A DNA stretch of 64,000 nucleotides from DASVFB01 sp963766345. Lineage in GTDB: Bacteria; Actinomycetota; Thermoleophilia; Gaiellales; Gaiellaceae. Numbering within the stretch: position 1 is the stretch's first letter; every line of letters starts with the position of its first letter. Location of the stretch: the NCBI GenBank assembly GCA_963766345.1, contig CAVXZL010000005.1, positions 1 through 64,000 of the forward strand, given 5' to 3'. Positions 27,692 to 36,469 of the stretch are shown here, piece after piece. The translations under genes and the position numbers were made by a program. Under the pieces are notes generated by a model. It saw nothing but the letters and a program-made list of their open reading frames with translations. It was not told the origin of the DNA and did no database searches.

Positions 27692-29017
27692 ATGCGCTTC
27701 GACGTCCTCGTACTCGGTGGCGGCACCGCGGGCTGCGTCACGGCGGCGCGCCTGAGCGAGGACCCGGACGCACGGTCTGCCTCGTCGAGGCCGGGCCCGG
27801 ACTACGGCCCGTACGGCGACGGCGGCTGGCCCGACGACATCCTCGACGCGCGCTGGCTCGCGTTCTCGCACGCGTGGGAGACCGACCGCGAGGATCGCTC
27901 GCAGCTCCGCGCGCGCATCCTCGGCGGCTGCTCGTCGCACAACGCCTGCGTCGTCCTCGAGGGCGCGCCCGCCGACTACGACGAGTGGGGCCACGGCTGG
28001 AGCTACGAGACGATCCGACCGTACCTCGACCGCGCCCGCAAGCAGCTCCGCACCCGGACGCTCGCCCGCGAGCAGCTGACACCGTGGCATGCCGCGTTCG
28101 TGGACGCCGCGCCGGATGCGATCGTCCATCCCGTCAACGTGGTGGAAAACGTGCGGTGGAACGCCTCGTTCGCCTATCTCGACGAGGCGCGCACGCGCAC
28201 GAACCTGACCATTCTCGGCGACACGCTCGTCGACCGCCTGCTGCTGCACGCCGAGCACGCGACCGGCGCGTCGACGTCGTCCGGCGACATCGAGGCGAAA
28301 GCCGTCGTCCTCACGGCGGGTGCCTACGGCTCGCCGGGGATCCTGCTCCGCAGCGGGATCGACGATCTGCCCGTGGGCGAAGGGCTGAGCGATCACGTCG
28401 GCGTGGGCCTCGGCTTTGAGCCGACGGACGAGTACGAGCGCGCGATCCGCGCCTTCGCCGCGAAGCGTCGCGTTGCGATGGCGCAGGTCACGCTCCCGGT
28501 GCGCAGCACCCGCTGCCCCGAGGGCGTCTGCGACCTCTTTCTCTTTCCGGCGGTCGATCCGGAGGAAGAGGGCTACGCGATCAGCGTCGGGGTCTTCGCG
28601 ATGAAGCCCGCGTCGCTCGGGTCGGTGCGCCTCGCGTCACACGATCCGCGCACACCCCTGCACATCGAGCACGGCTTCCTCGCCAACGACGAGGACGCGG
28701 CCGTGCTCGCGGATGGCGTCGAGGCGCTCCGCGAGCTCGCGCGCTCCGAGCCAATGCGCCGCTACGCCGTACGCGAGACGCGACCGGGGCCCGACATCGA
28801 CGCCGCGACGCACGTGCGGACCACCGTGCGCGGCTTCTTCCATCCCACGGGAACCTGCGCGCTCGGACGGGTCGCAGACGCTGACGGCCGCATCCTCGGC
28901 TACCAGAACGTCTACGTCGCCGACGCGTCGTTCGTCCCGTCGATTCCGCGCGCGAACACAAACCTGACGGTCGCGGCGGTCGCCGAGAAGCTGGCCGAAT
29001 CCCTCGGCGCTACTTGA
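27692..29017 (+). CDS. GMC family FAD oxidoreductase with a garbled FAD-binding strand
   Basis: 441-residue flavoprotein of the glucose-methanol-choline family, probably an alcohol or sugar dehydrogenase. FAD motif GGGTAGCVTAARLSEDPD opens the protein. GGCSSHNACVVLEGAPADYDEW and the C-terminal FFHPTGTCALGRVADADG with VADASFVPSIPRANTNLT are diagnostic. Between residues 27 and 36 the sequence reads ARSASSRPGPDYG. One frame over it encodes TVCLVEAGP, the normal second beta strand ending in the FAD-ribose Glu. A missing base near 27769 and an extra one near 27798 would explain this. The natural protein is probably normal. Ends convergently with the next gene, overlapping by 8 bases. Confidence 0.88.
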   Translation: MRFDVLVLGGGTAGCVTAARLSEDPDARSASSRPGPDYGPYGDGGWPDDILDARWLAFSHAWETDREDRSQLRARILGGCSSHNACVVLEGAPADYDEWGHGWSYETIRPYLDRARKQLRTRTLAREQLTPWHAAFVDAAPDAIVHPVNVVENVRWNASFAYLDEARTRTNLTILGDTLVDRLLLHAEHATGASTSSGDIEAKAVVLTAGAYGSPGILLRSGIDDLPVGEGLSDHVGVGLGFEPTDEYERAIRAFAAKRRVAMAQVTLPVRSTRCPEGVCDLFLFPAVDPEEEGYAISVGVFAMKPASLGSVRLASHDPRTPLHIEHGFLANDEDAAVLADGVEALRELARSEPMRRYAVRETRPGPDIDAATHVRTTVRGFFHPTGTCALGRVADADGRILGYQNVYVADASFVPSIPRANTNLTVAAVAEKLAESLGAT

Positions 29018-29156
29018 GCGCGTACCAGAGGATCAGCAGCGCGATGATCAGCACGCCCGCGACGACGCCGATCACGAGCGTCACGCCGGTGAGCGCGCGG
29101 GCTGGCGTCGCGTCGTCGCGTCCGCGGGCGGTGTCGCGAACAGGATCGGTGCTCAT
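29010..29156 (-). CDS. Small single-pass membrane protein
   Basis: 48 residues: a polar N-terminus then one hydrophobic helix (LTGVTLVIGVVAGVLIIALLILWYALK). The ATG at 29156 lies just past the F420 reductase stop, so it is probably cotranscribed with it. No motif, function unknown. Confidence 0.55.
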   Translation of the reverse strand: MSTDPVRDTARGRDDATPARALTGVTLVIGVVAGVLIIALLILWYALK

Positions 29157-29185
29157 GCGACCGCCCTTCCCGCGGCGCCCGTGAG

Positions 29186-29797
29186 TTAAGCCTTCTGGAG
29201 CGAGATGTTGAAGTGCGGCGAGCCGAGGCTGCTCATCAGCCGCACCCATAAGACGACGTAGAGCTCGGCCGCGCGGGCACCCGTGATGTCGCCGAGGTCG
29301 ACGATCCGCTCACCCGGCCAGCCGAACGAGCCGAGCAGCTCGACGACCTGCGACCTCGCCCCCTCGTCGTTTCCGCAGACGAAGAGCACGTGGTCGCCCG
29401 GCACCTTCGACGGATCGGTCATCACATCGTTGTTGACCGTGTTGAGTGTCTTGACGACCCTCGCGTCCGGATATGCCCGCTGGATCCGCTCCGCGACGCT
29501 GTCGTCGATCGAGACGCCGACCGTCGGCGGGAACCCGTTGCTGAAGTCGAGCGCGTTCGAGACGTCCACGAGCACCTTGCCGGCGAGGTTCTTCGACCCG
29601 GCGGCCTCCAGCGCGTCGAGCGACACGTGCCCCGACGTCGCGTTGATCAGCAGCTCGGCCGGCGCCGCCGCGTCCGCATAGGAGACAGCGCCCTCTCGCG
29701 GCGTGCGCGTCCCGATCGAGACGGCGTGCCCGAGCCCGCGCAGCTTCGCTGCGAGCGTCTGCCCGACCGGTCCGGCGCCGAGGATCCCCACGCGCAT
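29186..29797 (-). CDS. NADPH:F420 oxidoreductase-like protein
   Basis: 203-residue Rossmann protein. It has dinucleotide motif GILGAGPVGQTLAAKLRGLG followed by SIGTRTPRE, the Arg-rich NADP phosphate site, and the family block VKTLNTVNNDVMTDP. The length and the C-terminal AAELYVVLWVRLM helix match NpdG-type F420-dependent NADP reductases, which balance F420H2 and NADPH pools. An actinobacterium with F420 fits. It could also be a related NADP-binding domain protein with another partner. Confidence 0.85.
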   Translation of the reverse strand: MRVGILGAGPVGQTLAAKLRGLGHAVSIGTRTPREGAVSYADAAAPAELLINATSGHVSLDALEAAGSKNLAGKVLVDVSNALDFSNGFPPTVGVSIDDSVAERIQRAYPDARVVKTLNTVNNDVMTDPSKVPGDHVLFVCGNDEGARSQVVELLGSFGWPGERIVDLGDITGARAAELYVVLWVRLMSSLGSPHFNISLQKA

Positions 29798-29814
29798 TGC
29801 GTAGGATCATAGGC

Positions 29815-30372
29815 GTGCCCGACCGCCTCCATTTCACGGGCAACGACGAGGCCGACGCGCTCATCGCGCAGGACCCGCTCGCGCTGCTGATCGGCTTCGC
29901 GCTCGACCAGCAGGTGCCGGTCCCGACGGCGTTCACCGGCCCGCTCAAGCTCCAGCAGCGCCTCGGCAGCCTCGACGCGGAGACGATCGCCGGGATGGAT
30001 CCCGGAAAGCTCGAAGCCGCGTTCCGCGAGAAGCCGGCGGTGCACCGCTTCCCCGGCAACATGGCACGTCGCGTGCAGGAGCTCGCCGCGACGATCGTCA
30101 GCGACTACGGCGGCGACGCGGCGCGCGTCTGGACGGACGCGAAGGACAGCGACGACCTGCGGCAGCGGATCGCCTCGCTGCCCGGCTTCGGCGAGATGAA
30201 GGTCAAGGCGCTCGGCGCCGTGCTCGCCAAGCGCTTCGGGGTCGAGGCGGCGCAGGGCCTCGCACCGAGCCACCCCACGCTCGGCGACGTCGACTCGCCC
30301 GAGGCGCTCGAGCGCTACCAGGCGATGAAGCGCGAGCACAAAGCGAAGATGCGCGCGCAGGCCTCGGCCTGA
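29815..30372 (+). CDS. HhH-GPD base-excision repair protein (TIGR03252 type)
   Basis: 185-residue DNA repair glycosylase-like protein. It shows the family opening ALLIGFALDQQVPVPTAFTGPLKL and a helix-hairpin-helix region (LPGFGEMKVKALGAVL). There is no C-terminal iron-sulfur cluster. The exact base substrate is unknown. The GTG at 29815 is preferred over TTG 29797. The stop TGA overlaps the in-frame CTG of the next gene (CTGA). Confidence 0.88.
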   Translation: MPDRLHFTGNDEADALIAQDPLALLIGFALDQQVPVPTAFTGPLKLQQRLGSLDAETIAGMDPGKLEAAFREKPAVHRFPGNMARRVQELAATIVSDYGGDAARVWTDAKDSDDLRQRIASLPGFGEMKVKALGAVLAKRFGVEAAQGLAPSHPTLGDVDSPEALERYQAMKREHKAKMRAQASA

Positions 30373-31451
30373 TCCAGATACGGACGCTCGCCGACGGCGG
30401 CCAGTCGCCGCTCGAGATCGCGCGGCTGCTCGCGTCGTTCGTCGAGCGCGCCGAGCGCTCGCTCGACATCGCGATCTACGACGTCAATCTCAACGACGAC
30501 ACCGAGGCGGTCGTCCTCGGCACCCTGCGCGCGGCTGCGGATCGCGGTGTCAGAGTGCGGCTGCTCTACAACTTCGACCGGCGCCCGCCCGGCGCGGTCG
30601 CGCCGCCGCCGCCGAAGACCCGGCCCGACGAGATCGAGGCGCTGCCGATCGCGACCTGCGCCGTCCCGGGCTGGCCCGACCTGATGCACCACAAGTACAT
30701 CGTGCGCGACGCGGCGTCCGTGTGGACAGGATCGACGAACTGGACCGACGACTCGTGGTCGCGCGAGGAGAACGTGATCGCCGTCGTCGACTCGGCCGAG
30801 ATCGCGGCGCGCTACGCCGAGGACTTCGAGCAGCTGTGGCGGACGAAGAAGGTTCGACGTTCGGGCAGGGTCTCGACCGCCGCTTCCGACGGCGTGCGCG
30901 TCTGGTTCACGCCGAAGCGCGCGGAGAAGCTCACGCACCGGATCGCGAACGCGATCGACCAGGCCGAGCGGCGGATCAGGATCGCGTCGCCGGTCATCTC
31001 ATCGGGGCTGATCCTCGGCGCGCTCGCCGAGGTGACGGGCGACGGCGACGTCGACCTCGCGGGCGTCGTCGACGCGACTCAGGTGCAGCAGGTGCTCGCC
31101 CAGTGGGCACAGAATCCGATCCAGACGTGGAAGGCGCCCGCACTGCGAACCGTGCTGTCGGCCTCGGCGTTCACCGGCAAGCGCTCGACGCCGTACGCGC
31201 CGGGCTCGGTGCACGACTACATGCACGCGAAGATGACCGTCTGCGACGACACCGTCTTCCTCGGCAGCTTCAACCTCTCGCATTCGGGAGAGACGAACGC
31301 GGAGAACGTGCTCGAGATCGAGGACGCGGCGATCGCGGATCGGATGGCCGCGTTCATCGACGAGGTTCGCGCGAAGTATCCGCCCGTCGAGCTGGCCGTC
31401 CGCGTGCGAGTGCGCAAACCGCACCGCTGGCCGTTCCGTAGGAAACGGTGA
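30369..31451 (+). CDS. Phospholipase D-like protein with two HKD motifs, probable CTG start
   Basis: 360-residue PLD-superfamily protein. Two catalytic motifs are present: HHKYIVRDAASVWTGSTNWT and HAKMTVCDDTVFLGSFNLSHSG, and each has His-x-Lys followed by the usual Gly-Ser-x-Asn. The conserved first strand (RSLDIAIYDVNLNDDT) lies upstream of every ATG, GTG or TTG in the frame, since the first is GTG 30555. The reading frame opens with CTG overlapping the upstream TGA. It may be a phosphodiesterase or nuclease, and the substrate is unclear. The C-terminus is basic. The lipoprotein gene starts in its stop codon. Confidence 0.82.
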   Translation: MIQIRTLADGGQSPLEIARLLASFVERAERSLDIAIYDVNLNDDTEAVVLGTLRAAADRGVRVRLLYNFDRRPPGAVAPPPPKTRPDEIEALPIATCAVPGWPDLMHHKYIVRDAASVWTGSTNWTDDSWSREENVIAVVDSAEIAARYAEDFEQLWRTKKVRRSGRVSTAASDGVRVWFTPKRAEKLTHRIANAIDQAERRIRIASPVISSGLILGALAEVTGDGDVDLAGVVDATQVQQVLAQWAQNPIQTWKAPALRTVLSASAFTGKRSTPYAPGSVHDYMHAKMTVCDDTVFLGSFNLSHSGETNAENVLEIEDAAIADRMAAFIDEVRAKYPPVELAVRVRVRKPHRWPFRRKR

Positions 31452-31594
31452 TGAGCATCCGCATCGCCCTCGCCCTCCTTCTAGCCGTCGTCGCGCTCGC
31501 AGTGGTCGGTTGCGGCAGCGGCTACGGCGGCGGCGGTGGGACGAAGACGACGCCGGGCGGCGGCACGACGACGAGCTCGGGCGGCGGCTACTAG
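31451..31594 (+). CDS. Tiny glycine-rich lipoprotein
   Basis: 47 residues: MSIRIALALLLAVVALAVVGC forms a lipoprotein signal peptide with lipobox VVGC. A Gly/Thr/Ser-rich tail with no charge pattern follows. The ATG overlaps the PLD gene stop by one base (TGATG). It would be processed by Lgt. Function unknown, perhaps a spacer or envelope protein. Confidence 0.6.
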   Translation: MSIRIALALLLAVVALAVVGCGSGYGGGGGTKTTPGGGTTTSSGGGY

Positions 31595-32934
31595 CGCAGG
31601 TCGCGCAACGCGACACGCGCGGCCGCGAGCCCGCAAAGCCCGTGCACACCGCCTCCCGGCGGCGTCGACGCCGAGCAGAGGTAGACCCCGCGTAGCGGCG
31701 TGCGCCACGGCAACGGCCGAAGCTGCGGCCGCGCCGCGAGCTGCCAGAGCGTGTTCGCGCCGCCGACGATGTCGCCGCCGACGTCGTTGCGGTTGTACGC
31801 CTCGAAGTCGCGCGGCCGCAGCACGTGGCGCGCGAGGATCGACGCGCGGAAGCCCGGCGCGAAGCGCTCGACCTGCTCCTCGATGGCGTCGGTCGCGTCG
31901 GCCTCCCAGCGCTGAGGCACGTGGCAGTACGCCCAGGCAGTGTGCTTCCCCTCCGGCGCGCGCGAGTCGTCGAAGAGGCTGTGCTGCACGAGGAGCACGA
32001 ACGGCCGCTCGCCCGGGCCGCGTCCCTCCCACGACGCGCGCTCGGACTCCGCGATCTCCGCGTACGGGCCGCCGAGATGGACGGTCCCGGCACGGCGCAG
32101 CGCGTCGCTCGTCCACGGGATCGGCCCGTCGAGTGCCCAGTCGAGCTTGAACGCCGCCGGCCCGTGACGGAACCCGAGCGCGTACCGCGGCAGGCGCGCG
32201 ATGCGAGCAAGCTCGCTCGGCGCGACGTCGCAGAGGATCGCGTCGGCGCGCGGCAATTCGTCGACGCGGCTGGACGTCACGATCTCGCCGCCGAGCTCGG
32301 ACAGTTGCGCGGCGAGCGCGTCGACGAGCGCCTGCGAGCCGCCGCGCGGAAACGGCCAGCCGTCGACGTGCGCGGCCGCGCAGAGCGCGAGGCCGAAGCC
32401 GGCCGTCGCCGCGCGCTCGAGCGGCACGGCGGAATGCGCCGCGTTGCCGGCGAACAGCGCCCGGCCCCGCTCGGTCGTGAACAGCCGCGCGATCGCGCGC
32501 GCACTGAGGAGCCCGCGGACGAGCGACGGCCGCAGCCGCAGCAGGTCCCACCGCGACCAGCGCCTCGGCCACGCGCGCACGAACGGATCGACGAGCGCGC
32601 GGTAGTTCTGCGCGTCGGCGCCGAGGCCGTCGGCCGTCTCCTGCAATCCGCGCTCGAGGGTCACAGCGTCGCCGTCGAGCGCGTGCGCAGCCGGGACCGG
32701 CGGGTCGATCCACTCGACGTCGACGCCCTCGAACGCAGGCGAGCGCCGCGCGAGCGGCAGGATCGCCGCGCACACGTCGTGTCTGAACCCCGGCAGCGTG
32801 AGCTCGGCGGTGCGGCAGCCGCCGCCGATCGTGTCGCCGGCCTCGTGAACGGTCACGCGGACGCCTTCGCGCACGAGCTTCACCGCGGCCGCGAGCCCGT
32901 TCGGGCCCGAGCCGATGACGACGGCGCGCTTCAA
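31591..32934 (-). CDS. Phytoene-desaturase-like FAD/NAD oxidoreductase
   Basis: 447-residue flavoprotein. FAD motif VVIGSGPNGLAAAVKLVREG and the glutamate end of the second strand (VHEAGDTIGGGCRT) are followed by a carotenoid-oxidoreductase-like core (WPFPRGGSQALVDAL) and the C-terminal CSASTPPGGGVHGLCGLAAA. It is probably not a true phytoene desaturase, because many actinobacterial relatives (PNDRO type) act on unknown substrates. The TTG start overlaps the SRPBCC stop as TTGA, so it is the last gene of a coupled operon. Confidence 0.85.
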   Translation of the reverse strand: MKRAVVIGSGPNGLAAAVKLVREGVRVTVHEAGDTIGGGCRTAELTLPGFRHDVCAAILPLARRSPAFEGVDVEWIDPPVPAAHALDGDAVTLERGLQETADGLGADAQNYRALVDPFVRAWPRRWSRWDLLRLRPSLVRGLLSARAIARLFTTERGRALFAGNAAHSAVPLERAATAGFGLALCAAAHVDGWPFPRGGSQALVDALAAQLSELGGEIVTSSRVDELPRADAILCDVAPSELARIARLPRYALGFRHGPAAFKLDWALDGPIPWTSDALRRAGTVHLGGPYAEIAESERASWEGRGPGERPFVLLVQHSLFDDSRAPEGKHTAWAYCHVPQRWEADATDAIEEQVERFAPGFRASILARHVLRPRDFEAYNRNDVGGDIVGGANTLWQLAARPQLRPLPWRTPLRGVYLCSASTPPGGGVHGLCGLAAARVALRDLR

Positions 32935-33350
32935 GCGCGCTGCGCGCGTTCGGCCAGCGCGGCGAGCACGTCGGGGAAGTCGGCGCTGATGGCCGGCCCC
33001 ACCTCTGGCCCCACGGTGTCGGCCGCAGGCCCGGAGATCTCCATCCTGTAGACGACGCGAACGCGATCGGCGGCGAGCCGCTCGATGCGATGCAGCGTGC
33101 GGACGAAGACCTCGCCGAGGTCTGCCTCGTCGACGAAGTGCTCCGGCTCGACCGCGTCGACGATCTTCAGCTCGATCGTGTCACCGTCGCCCGTCGTCAT
33201 CGTGATCGTGCTGCCGGCGGCGAACGGCCCGGACAGCTCGCACTGTGCGACGTCCGCGTTCCATTCGCTCCAGCGCGGCACGTCGGCCCAGACCTGCCAG
33301 ATCGCTTCGGGCGTTGCCGTCGTCTCGATCGCGTGCTCGGTCGTCCACAT
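32931..33350 (-). CDS. SRPBCC (START-like) ligand-binding protein
   Basis: 139 residues with the polyketide cyclase/START-like opening TEHAIETTATPEAIWQVWADVPRWSEWNADV and a long C-terminal helix. It probably binds a hydrophobic ligand, and no catalytic residues can be named. It is coupled to the flavoprotein on one side and closely follows the methyltransferase on the other (12-base gap). Confidence 0.85.
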   Translation of the reverse strand: MWTTEHAIETTATPEAIWQVWADVPRWSEWNADVAQCELSGPFAAGSTITMTTGDGDTIELKIVDAVEPEHFVDEADLGEVFVRTLHRIERLAADRVRVVYRMEISGPAADTVGPEVGPAISADFPDVLAALAERAQRA

Positions 33351-33362
33351 CGATGTCTCCCT

Positions 33363-34088
33363 TCAGTCGAGCCGCGTCCACGTGAGCTCGTGCTTCAGCG
33401 GCAGCCGGTACGGGCCGGAGAGGTACCGGCGAACCTGCGCGAAGAGCTCCGCTCGGTCGCCCGGCTCGAGCGCGGCGAGCGAGCTCGTCGTCGAGTACAG
33501 CTCGAGCAGCTCGTCCGGATCGACGGTCGTCGCCTCCTCGAAACGCTCGTACCGCAGCGGCTCGAACGGCGACTCGTCGAACGCGCCGTCCCACGGTGGG
33601 TTCCGCTGCGGCGCGAAGCGCTCCCACGGGCCGCGCAGCAGCTCGAGCGCCGCGTCCGGCAGCGGCGGCTCCGTCTCCCACCAGTGCGTGTGGACGATCG
33701 CGAGCCCGCCGCGCGGACGCAGCACGCGCGCGATCTCGGCGATCGCCGCCGAGGTGTCGAACCAGTGGAACGCCTCGCCGACGAAGACGCCGTCGACGCT
33801 CGCGTCCTCGAGCGGGATCGCCTCGGCCGATCCGGGGAGCACTTCGCCGTCGGCGATGAGCGCCCGCATCGCGTCGTTCGGCTCGACCGCGACGACGTGC
33901 GCGAAACGGAGCGCGAGCTCGTGCGTCAGCCGTCCCGTGCCCGCGGCGAGGTCGAGCACGCGCGCTTCGCCGGCGAGCGCGAGCTCCGCCTGTGCACTGT
34001 CGAGCAGCTCCTGCGAGTACGGCGGCCGGACGCGGTGGTACGTCTCGGCGACGTTGCCGAAGCTCAGCCGGATGAGCGGATCGTCCAC
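33363..34088 (-). CDS. Class I SAM-dependent methyltransferase, copy A
   Basis: 241 residues. SAM motif I VLDLAAGTGRLTHELALRF, motif II VVAVEPNDAMRALI, and motif III-like AEAIPLEDASVDGVFVGEAFHWF. The HWF triad and the C-terminal aromatic domain place it near Methyltransf_11-type enzymes, with the substrate unknown. It is a clear paralogue of the preceding gene, which it overlaps by 25 bases. The pair is a tandem duplication. Confidence 0.88.
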   Translation of the reverse strand: MDDPLIRLSFGNVAETYHRVRPPYSQELLDSAQAELALAGEARVLDLAAGTGRLTHELALRFAHVVAVEPNDAMRALIADGEVLPGSAEAIPLEDASVDGVFVGEAFHWFDTSAAIAEIARVLRPRGGLAIVHTHWWETEPPLPDAALELLRGPWERFAPQRNPPWDGAFDESPFEPLRYERFEEATTVDPDELLELYSTTSSLAALEPGDRAELFAQVRRYLSGPYRLPLKHELTWTRLD

Positions 34089-34777
34089 GTCAGCTCGGTG
34101 CGCAGCGGAAAGACGTAGTCGCCCGGCGGCAGCATCGCGCCGAGCTCGGCGAGGATCTCCTCTCGGTCGTCGCGCATCGCGATCCAGCTGACGCTCGCGG
34201 CGAGCGCGAGCACGTCGTCGCGCGGGCTCACGTGCTCGTGCTCGACGACCTCCTCGTGCTTCTCCCCGAAGGGAAAGCGGTCGAGGACGTTCTCGTCCGG
34301 CGGTTCGGGCCGGCCGGCGTCGTGCAGCTCCTCCATGCGAGCGTTGTACTCGGGAGGGACGGTGGGCGTGCCGTTCGGGACGTTCCAGAGCAGCGCGAGC
34401 ACGCCGCCGGGCCGGAGCACGCGCGCGATCTCGCCGACCGCCGTGTCGTTGGCGAACCAGTGGAACGCCTGACCCGCGAAGACCGCGTCGACCGATGCGT
34501 CCTCGAGCGGGATCGCCTCGGCCGCGCCGGCGCGTACGTCGGCTTCCGGAGCGCGCGCTTCGAGCACCGCGCGCAGCTCGTCGAGCGGCTCCACGGCGAT
34601 CACGCGCGCGTACCGGTCTGCGAGGACGCGCGTGAGCTTGCCGGTGCCGGCGCCGAGATCGAGGACGGTCACGTCGCGGTCGAGCGGCACCCTGTCGAGG
34701 ACCGCCGCCGCGTACGTCGGCCGCCCGCGGTCGTACTCCGCCGCCGCGCGACGGAACGCCTGGTTCTGCCGGGTCAG
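34064..34777 (-). CDS. Class I SAM-dependent methyltransferase, copy B, probable CTG start
   Basis: 237 residues. Motif I is VLDLGAGTGKLTRVLADRY, and AEAIPLEDASVDAVFAGQAFHWF is nearly the same as in copy A. The conserved N-terminus (FRRAAAEYDRGRPTYAAAVLDR) has no ATG, GTG or TTG ahead of it. The frame opens with CTG at 34777, overlapping the acyl-CoA dehydrogenase stop as CTGA. Substrate unknown. Confidence 0.85.
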   Translation of the reverse strand: MTRQNQAFRRAAAEYDRGRPTYAAAVLDRVPLDRDVTVLDLGAGTGKLTRVLADRYARVIAVEPLDELRAVLEARAPEADVRAGAAEAIPLEDASVDAVFAGQAFHWFANDTAVGEIARVLRPGGVLALLWNVPNGTPTVPPEYNARMEELHDAGRPEPPDENVLDRFPFGEKHEEVVEHEHVSPRDDVLALAASVSWIAMRDDREEILAELGAMLPPGDYVFPLRTELTWTIRSSG

Positions 34778-35955
34778 CCGACTCCCGCGAGCAGGAAGGC
34801 GCGATTCTCCTTGAGCATCTCGCGGGCGATGACGAGGCGCTGGATCTGGTTCGTCCCCTCGTAGAGCTGCGTGATCTTCGCGTCGCGCATCATGCGCTCG
34901 ACCGGGTACTCCTGGATGTAGCCGTAGCCGCCGAGCACCTGCACGGCGTCGGTCGTCACGTCCATCGCGACGTCGGTGCAGTAGAGCTTCGCCATCGCGG
35001 AGATCTTCGTCAGCTCGGCGCCGTCCGCGCCGACGTCGATGAGCTGCCCGCACTTGTAGAGGAGCCCGCGCGCCGCTTCGCACTTCGTCTCCATGTCGGC
35101 GAGCATGGCCGCGATGAGCTGGTGCTGGCCGATCGGCTTGCCCATCGTCTCGCGCGACTTCGCGTACTCGAGCGCGTAGTCGGTCGCTCCCTGCGCCAGC
35201 CCGAGCCCCTGCGCGCCGATCCCCGGGCGCGAGCGGTCGAGGATGCGCATCGCGATCTTGAAGCCCTCGCCCTCGGCGCCGAGCCGGTTGGCCTCGGGGA
35301 TGCGGCAGTCGTTGAAGAAGACCTCGCCGGTCGTCGAGCCCTTGATGCCCATCTTCGGCTCGATCCGCCCGACCTCGAAGCCGGGCGTGTCGGCCTCGAC
35401 GACGAACGCCGAGATGCCCGAGTGGCCTGCGTCGGGATCGGTCTTCGCGAACACCGTGTAGACGTGCGCGACGCCCGCGTTCGTGATGAAGCGCTTGCCG
35501 CCGTTGAGGACGTACTCGCCGTCGTCGCGGCGCGCGGTCGTGCGCATCGCGGCGGAGTCGGAGCCCGAGCCCGGCTCGGTGAGCGCGTAGGCCGCGAGCC
35601 ATTCGCCCGACGCGAGCTTCGGCAGGAAGCGCTGCTTCTGCTCCTCGGTGCCCGCGAGCTTGAGCCCGAGCGACCCGAGCTCCTGCACGGCGATGATGAG
35701 GCCGCTCGTAGCGCAGACCTTCGAGACCTCTTCGATCGCGACAAGCGTCATCAGCGCAGAGGCGCCGATGCCGCCGTGCTCCTCGTCGAAGAGGATCCCG
35801 AAGATCTCGTTGTCGCGGAAGAGCTCGACGACGTCCCACGGGAACTCGGCGCTCTTGTCGATCTCCGCGGCGCGCGGCGCGATGCGCTCGCGCGCGAGGT
35901 CGCGAACGAGGTCGCGAATCTCGCGCTGCTCGTCGGTCAGCGGGTCGACAGACAC
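34774..35955 (-). CDS. Acyl-CoA dehydrogenase
   Basis: 393-residue FAD enzyme that oxidises acyl-CoA to enoyl-CoA. It has family motifs AYALTEPGSGSDSAAM and YVLNGGKRFITNAGVAHVYTVFA. The active-site Glu is in QLYEGTNQIQRL, and ARGLLYKCGQLID is present. Length is standard. Chain-length preference cannot be read, though it resembles short/medium-chain enzymes. It is the first gene of a five-gene coupled minus-strand operon (methyltransferases, SRPBCC, flavoprotein), suggesting a lipid- or terpenoid-related modification pathway. Confidence 0.93.
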   Translation of the reverse strand: MSVDPLTDEQREIRDLVRDLARERIAPRAAEIDKSAEFPWDVVELFRDNEIFGILFDEEHGGIGASALMTLVAIEEVSKVCATSGLIIAVQELGSLGLKLAGTEEQKQRFLPKLASGEWLAAYALTEPGSGSDSAAMRTTARRDDGEYVLNGGKRFITNAGVAHVYTVFAKTDPDAGHSGISAFVVEADTPGFEVGRIEPKMGIKGSTTGEVFFNDCRIPEANRLGAEGEGFKIAMRILDRSRPGIGAQGLGLAQGATDYALEYAKSRETMGKPIGQHQLIAAMLADMETKCEAARGLLYKCGQLIDVGADGAELTKISAMAKLYCTDVAMDVTTDAVQVLGGYGYIQEYPVERMMRDAKITQLYEGTNQIQRLVIAREMLKENRAFLLAGVG

Positions 35956-36058
35956 CGCGACAAGTCTACGCGGGGAATTACGGACGGCGGCTCAGCGCGG
36001 CGCCTGATCCGCATTGCTGTCGCGGGCAGCAGACTCCGACGAAACGAAAGGAACACCG

Positions 36059-36469
36059 ATGATCCGCATGTTGTCCGTTCTCGCAGTGGCAGGCGCCTCG
36101 CTTCTCCTCGCGGCAACCGCGAGCCCACAGACCGGAACGACCTTGACGATCAGGCACCAACTGCGCGGCTGTCATTCGTGGTCGGTCAACGGCGGTGCTT
36201 TCAAGCCGTCGCAGTCCGTGACAGTGACAAAGAGCGCGTCGCTCACGATCGTGAACAACGACGTGATGTCGCACAAGCTCGTGAAGGTGTCCGGCCCGGC
36301 GCTCGCGCTCACGAGCGCGAACATGAACCACGCCGGCGCGACGACGCACGTGAAGTTCGCGAGGGCCGGCGTCTACACGTTCACCACGAAGGCCGGCGAC
36401 GACTACATGAAGGGCGTCAAGACGATCGGCGAGGACAACGTCCTCAAGCTGAAGGTGACCGTGCGCTAA
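36059..36469 (+). CDS. Secreted cupredoxin-like protein lacking most copper ligands
   Basis: 136 residues. The ATG at 36059 follows AAAGGA at correct distance. A signal peptide (residues 1-21) precedes a beta-rich domain typical of cupredoxins (SLTIVNNDVMSHKLVKVSG, HVKFARAGVYTFTTKAG). The first His (MSHKL) is present, but the usual C-terminal Cys-His-Met cluster is replaced by TTKAGDDYM. A Cys-His pair lies near the N-terminus (RGCHSW) instead. It may bind metal differently or not at all. Its stop overlaps the convergent VOC gene by 4 bases. Confidence 0.7.
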   Translation: MIRMLSVLAVAGASLLLAATASPQTGTTLTIRHQLRGCHSWSVNGGAFKPSQSVTVTKSASLTIVNNDVMSHKLVKVSGPALALTSANMNHAGATTHVKFARAGVYTFTTKAGDDYMKGVKTIGEDNVLKLKVTVR

